Shown here piece after piece: positions 54,702 through 57,345 of a stretch of 57,345 bases of DNA (positions within the stretch are counted from its first letter, which is position 1; the number at the start of each line of letters is the position of its first letter). The notes beneath the pieces are model-generated. The model was given only the letters and a program-made list of their open reading frames with translations. It had not been told where the DNA came from and did no database searches. The stretch is from the NCBI RefSeq assembly GCF_002920575.1, contig NZ_PQSQ01000049.1, positions 1 through 57,345 of the forward strand, given 5' to 3'. Made by a program: the position numbers and the translations under genes. Source of the stretch: Streptomyces sp. Ru73. Lineage in GTDB: Bacteria; Actinomycetota; Actinomycetes; Streptomycetales; Streptomycetaceae.

Positions 54702-55835
54702 TTACGCCTCCTCGGCGGACGGGCCTTCGGATGGACTGACGGACGCGGTGGTGGGCTGACCGGCGGGCACGTCGGTGGACTGGCCTGCGGCCGGGGCGGT
54801 GGACTGGCCGGGGGGCGCGTCGCTGGACGGGCCGGCGGCCGCGGCGGTGGCCGGGGCGGTGGGCATGCCTTCGGACGAGCCGGTGGACGGGCCGTCGGAC
54901 AGGCCGGCGGGAGAGTCGACGGCTGGGATGGCAGACGAGCCGACCGGCGGTTCAGCGGACGGGTCGACGGATGGGTCGGCAGACGAGCCGATGGGGGTGT
55001 CGGCAGACAGGGGGAATCGCTGGGTGAGGGCGAGGACGCGAGGAAGATCATCGGGTACGGGGCGGCCGGCTGAGGTGCGTTCCCGGGCGTAGTCGCCGAG
55101 CATGCGCGCGAGTTCGGCGTCACCGCGGGAACGTTCGGCGAGACCGGCGATGGCGTCGACGGACACCCCGGTGAAGAGGCACTTGAGTACGGCGTGCCGC
55201 CAGGCGTGCGCGTCGAGGTGCCGTGCGGCGTACGGGCCCACGGCCGCGGCGACCAGTCGCGTGTCGTTCGTCCGCAGGGCGTCCTCGATGAGCGGCAGGC
55301 CGTCGCGGCCGTCCGGGCCCAACGGCAGCTGCGGCAGGGCGAGGAGTACGGCCCGGCGTTCGGCGGCCGTGCCGTACTCGTACAGCCGGGTGACGGTCGT
55401 GTCGTCGGCACGGGCGGCGCAGAGGATCAGTACCCGTGCGGCCTCGGCGGCCTCCGGGTCGGCATGATGCGGCGGTTCGCTCCGCAGGCAGTGCCGGCCG
55501 GCGGCCGCGAACCGTGTCTCCCATGCGGGTGGGGCGGCTGGTGTCGGGCCGGGGACGGTGTCGGCGTGCGCCTGGCTTGAGACGGTGTCGGCGGCGCGCT
55601 GGGGAGCGGCGCCGGTGCCGGTGGCTGGGGCCGTGCCACGGGGTGTGGCGTGGACGGTGCCGCGGGCCGTGGTGTGGGCGGTGCCATGGGCTGTCGCGTG
55701 GGCAGCGCCACGAGCCGTGGCATGGGCGGTGGCTTCGGCGAGGGCCTCGTCCAGCCAGGCACGGGCGTCGGCACCGAGGCGGTCGCGGAGTGCCTTGTCC
55801 AGGCGGCTGAACCAGGCGTCGTCGGGCGTCAGCAC
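54702..55835 (-). CDS. eboA: EboA domain-containing protein with repeat insertions
   Basis: This 377-residue helical protein starts at GTG 55835, overlapping the upstream stop by 7 bases. The EboA core is split: DAWFSRLDKALRDRLGADAR (about 6-25) and AWETRFAAAGRHCLRSEPPH, DTRLVAAAVGPYAARHLDAH and HAVLKCLFTGVSVDAIAGLA (about 105-245). Between them lies a His/Thr/Ala-rich block made of 8-residue repeats, and the last 90 residues are a Pro/Ser/Ala/Asp tail with further repeats. Typical EboA proteins are shorter, so both low-complexity blocks are additions. EboA has no known catalytic activity. Confidence 0.88.
   Translation of the reverse strand: MLTPDDAWFSRLDKALRDRLGADARAWLDEALAEATAHATARGAAHATAHGTAHTTARGTVHATPRGTAPATGTGAAPQRAADTVSSQAHADTVPGPTPAAPPAWETRFAAAGRHCLRSEPPHHADPEAAEAARVLILCAARADDTTVTRLYEYGTAAERRAVLLALPQLPLGPDGRDGLPLIEDALRTNDTRLVAAAVGPYAARHLDAHAWRHAVLKCLFTGVSVDAIAGLAERSRGDAELARMLGDYARERTSAGRPVPDDLPRVLALTQRFPLSADTPIGSSADPSVDPSAEPPVGSSAIPAVDSPAGLSDGPSTGSSEGMPTAPATAAAAGPSSDAPPGQSTAPAAGQSTDVPAGQPTTASVSPSEGPSAEEA
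55645..55740 (-). repeat. Four 24-bp tandem repeats inside eboA
   Basis: Units start at 55645, 55669, 55693 and 55717. They encode ATAHATAR, GAAHATAH, GTAHTTAR and GTVHATPR, a histidine-bearing octapeptide run. Confidence 0.85.
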
Positions 55836-57345
55836 GGGGCACCTCCGTTGCGGGCGGCGGAGGCGGGTGCGGGCTCCGCGAGGTGTGCGGGGGCTGGGGC
55901 TGATGCCGCGCTCGGGGTCATCGAGCGGGTCGGGGTGGGCTCTGGGGTGGGGTTGGGTACTGGAGCCCGGCTTTCCCGCTGGCGTCTGGAGCCGCGGCCG
56001 GGCCCGGGGCTAGGAGCAGGGAGGTGGGAGCGGAGGAAGTGGAGGGAGGTGCGGGCCTGGGAGGGGCCTGCGTGGGAGTGGCGGGGCAGTTCGACGCTCA
56101 CCAGGCCCTGGTACGCGGTGTCGCGGAGGGCGTCGAACACCGGCGGGAAGTCGATCTCGCCGTCCCCGAACGGGAGGTGCTCGTGCACGCCGCGGCGCAT
56201 GTCCTCCAGCTGGACGTGCTTGGTCCAAGGTGCTGCCGCACGTACGCAGTCGGCGGGTGGCAGCGACTCCAGGCACTGGCAGTGGCCGATGTCCAGGGTC
56301 AGCCCGAGTACGTCCGGATCGGGCTCGCCCATCAGCGTACGGAGGTGATGGAAGCCGGCGAGATCGGAGAGGAGGTGGCCGGGTTCGGGTTCTACGGCGA
56401 GTGGCAGGCCGGCGTCGGCGGCCGCCTCGGCGACGGGGTGCAGGGCGGCGGCCAAGCGCTGCCAGGAGTCGGTGTCCGGGCTGCCGGCGTCGCGTACGCC
56501 GCTGAAGCAGTGCACGGCGGTGGCGCCGAGGTCCGCACCGACGCGTACGGCGGTACGGAGCAGGTCGGCGCGGGCGGCGCGGGCGTCCGGGTCGGGGTCG
56601 ATGAGAGTGGGGTGGTGCTTGCGGCGCGGGTCGAGGACGTAGCGGGCGCCGGTCTCGATGGCGACGGCGAGGTTCGTGGTCCGCAGCGCTTCGGCCACCT
56701 GCGCGGTGCGGGCGGCCAGGCCCGGGGCGAGGGGGTCGAGGTGCATGTGGTCGAGGGTGAGCGCGACGCCGTCGTAACCGAGGTCGGAGAGGAGGGTGAG
56801 GGCGTCGGTCAGGCGCAGGTCGGTGAGGCCGTTGGTGCCGTAGGCGAGCCGCAAGGGGTGGGTCGGCGCGCCGGGGGCGAGGTGGGAGGAGGACGACGGG
56901 CCCGTCGACGGGGATTGGGCGGTGTTCCCAGACGCGGCGGTGGGGCGGCCAGTGTTGCGGGTCTCGTGGGCGGGCAGGGCGGTACGCGGTGTCGCGCCCG
57001 TGGGCCGGCCGGTGTCCCGAGTCTCGGCCGAGGGCTGAGCGGTGGTCGGGGGCCCGTACGTCGGCCGGATGGTGCTCGGTGCCCCGCCCGCGGGCTGACC
57101 GGAGCCCTGAGCCACGTCCGTGGGCCGCCCGGTGTCCCAACTCTCGGCCGCGGGCTGACCGGTGTCCCGACTGGTGCCCGCGGGCTCAACGGTGTGCGGG
57201 GGCCCGTACGTCGCCCGGGCGGTGTTCGGTGCCCCGCCCGCGGGCTGACGCGCGCCCTGAGTCGCGTCCGCGGGCTGGCCGGTGTCCCGACTCGCAGCCG
57301 CGGGCTGACCGGAGCCGCAAGTCGCCGCCGCGGGCCGGTCGGTGT
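55829..57345 (-). CDS. TIM-barrel sugar phosphate isomerase family protein, 5' end outside
   Basis: The AP_endonuc_2/xylose isomerase-like barrel spans about 56050-56870: LRLAYGTNGLTDLRLTDALT, LGYDGVALTLDHMHLDPLAP, AVAIETGARYVLDPRRK, LPLAVEPEPGHLLSDLAGFH, VLGLTLDIGHCQCLESLP and KHVQLEDMRRGVHEHLPFGD, supplying Glu, Asp and His metal ligands. Before it comes a long repetitive Pro/Gly/Thr region that stays in frame to the window edge; GTG 57115 is the only start codon I noted in it and sits inside a repeat, so the true start is probably further right. The C-terminal tail is Pro/Ala-rich. It is the most upstream visible gene of the ebo-type operon. Confidence 0.85.
   Translation of the reverse strand, partial: TDRPAAATCGSGQPAAASRDTGQPADATQGARQPAGGAPNTARATYGPPHTVEPAGTSRDTGQPAAESWDTGRPTDVAQGSGQPAGGAPSTIRPTYGPPTTAQPSAETRDTGRPTGATPRTALPAHETRNTGRPTAASGNTAQSPSTGPSSSSHLAPGAPTHPLRLAYGTNGLTDLRLTDALTLLSDLGYDGVALTLDHMHLDPLAPGLAARTAQVAEALRTTNLAVAIETGARYVLDPRRKHHPTLIDPDPDARAARADLLRTAVRVGADLGATAVHCFSGVRDAGSPDTDSWQRLAAALHPVAEAAADAGLPLAVEPEPGHLLSDLAGFHHLRTLMGEPDPDVLGLTLDIGHCQCLESLPPADCVRAAAPWTKHVQLEDMRRGVHEHLPFGDGEIDFPPVFDALRDTAYQGLVSVELPRHSHAGPSQARTSLHFLRSHLPAPSPGPGRGSRRQRESRAPVPNPTPEPTPTRSMTPSAASAPAPAHLAEPAPASAARNGGAPC
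57048..57345 (-). repeat. 150-bp repeat in the N-terminal region of the TIM-barrel gene
   Basis: GGGGGCCCGTACGTCG occurs at 57048 and 57198, exactly 150 bases apart, with the following CCCCGCCCGCGGGCTGAC also repeated at the same offset. The unit encodes 50 residues such as QPAGGAP..R.TYGPP..., subdivided into shorter DTGQPA-like repeats. The second copy runs to the edge. Confidence 0.8.

Overview
The window looks like a Streptomyces chromosome. Base composition is very GC-rich, third codon positions are almost all G or C, GTG starts and ATGA stop/start overlaps are common, and the families present (LytR-CpsA-Psr protein, NB-ARC/LuxR regulator, RHS fragment, Tat-exported hydrolase) are typical of that genus.

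Layout. 1-7.6 kb: the edge of a cysteine-synthase-like gene, a secreted hypothetical, a GNAT acetyltransferase, then a cell-envelope operon (small membrane protein, NodB-GT2 fusion, LytR-CpsA-Psr ligase) and a membrane-anchored hypothetical. 7.7-21.4 kb: an oxalate and formate catabolism module. frc, an NDP-forming acyl-CoA ligase, oxlT and oxc run on the minus strand; a truncated acyl-CoA dehydrogenase-like gene and a three-part NAD-type formate dehydrogenase plus delta subunit run on the plus strand. Oxalate would enter through OxlT, be activated to oxalyl-CoA by Frc (or primed by the ligase), decarboxylated by Oxc, and the released formate oxidised to CO2. The promoter regions share an ACTGTATRC-like operator. 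The formate dehydrogenase alpha gene carries a one-base frameshift. 21.5-25.3 kb: a PH-like membrane protein, a second divergent deacetylase-fold protein and its beta-propeller lipoprotein partner. 25.3-29.8 kb: an AraC regulator divergent from a StyA1 / StyA2B styrene (indole) monooxygenase pair. 29.8-42.5 kb: a phosphotransferase, an NCS1 permease with a divergent TetR regulator, an NB-ARC/LuxR regulator, an HNH protein, gamma-glutamyltransferase, an alpha/beta hydrolase and a glutamate-synthase-like flavoprotein.

42.5-48.6 kb is a lower-GC accessory scar: an Imm49-like fragment, an RHS toxin tip with an adjacent immunity candidate, remnants of a DNRLRE-type secreted protein, and a DUF262/HNH defence-type gene split by a one-base deletion. 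It ends at the 3' end of tRNA-Leu(GAG).

48.9-57.3 kb: a GNAT acetyltransferase and chorismate mutase, then a minus-strand ebo-type operon (TIM-barrel epimerase, EboA, TatD hydrolase, EboE, EboF-type phosphodiesterase, Tat-exported epimerase) that runs off the right edge. A recurring oddity is short in-frame tandem repeats inside otherwise ordinary proteins.
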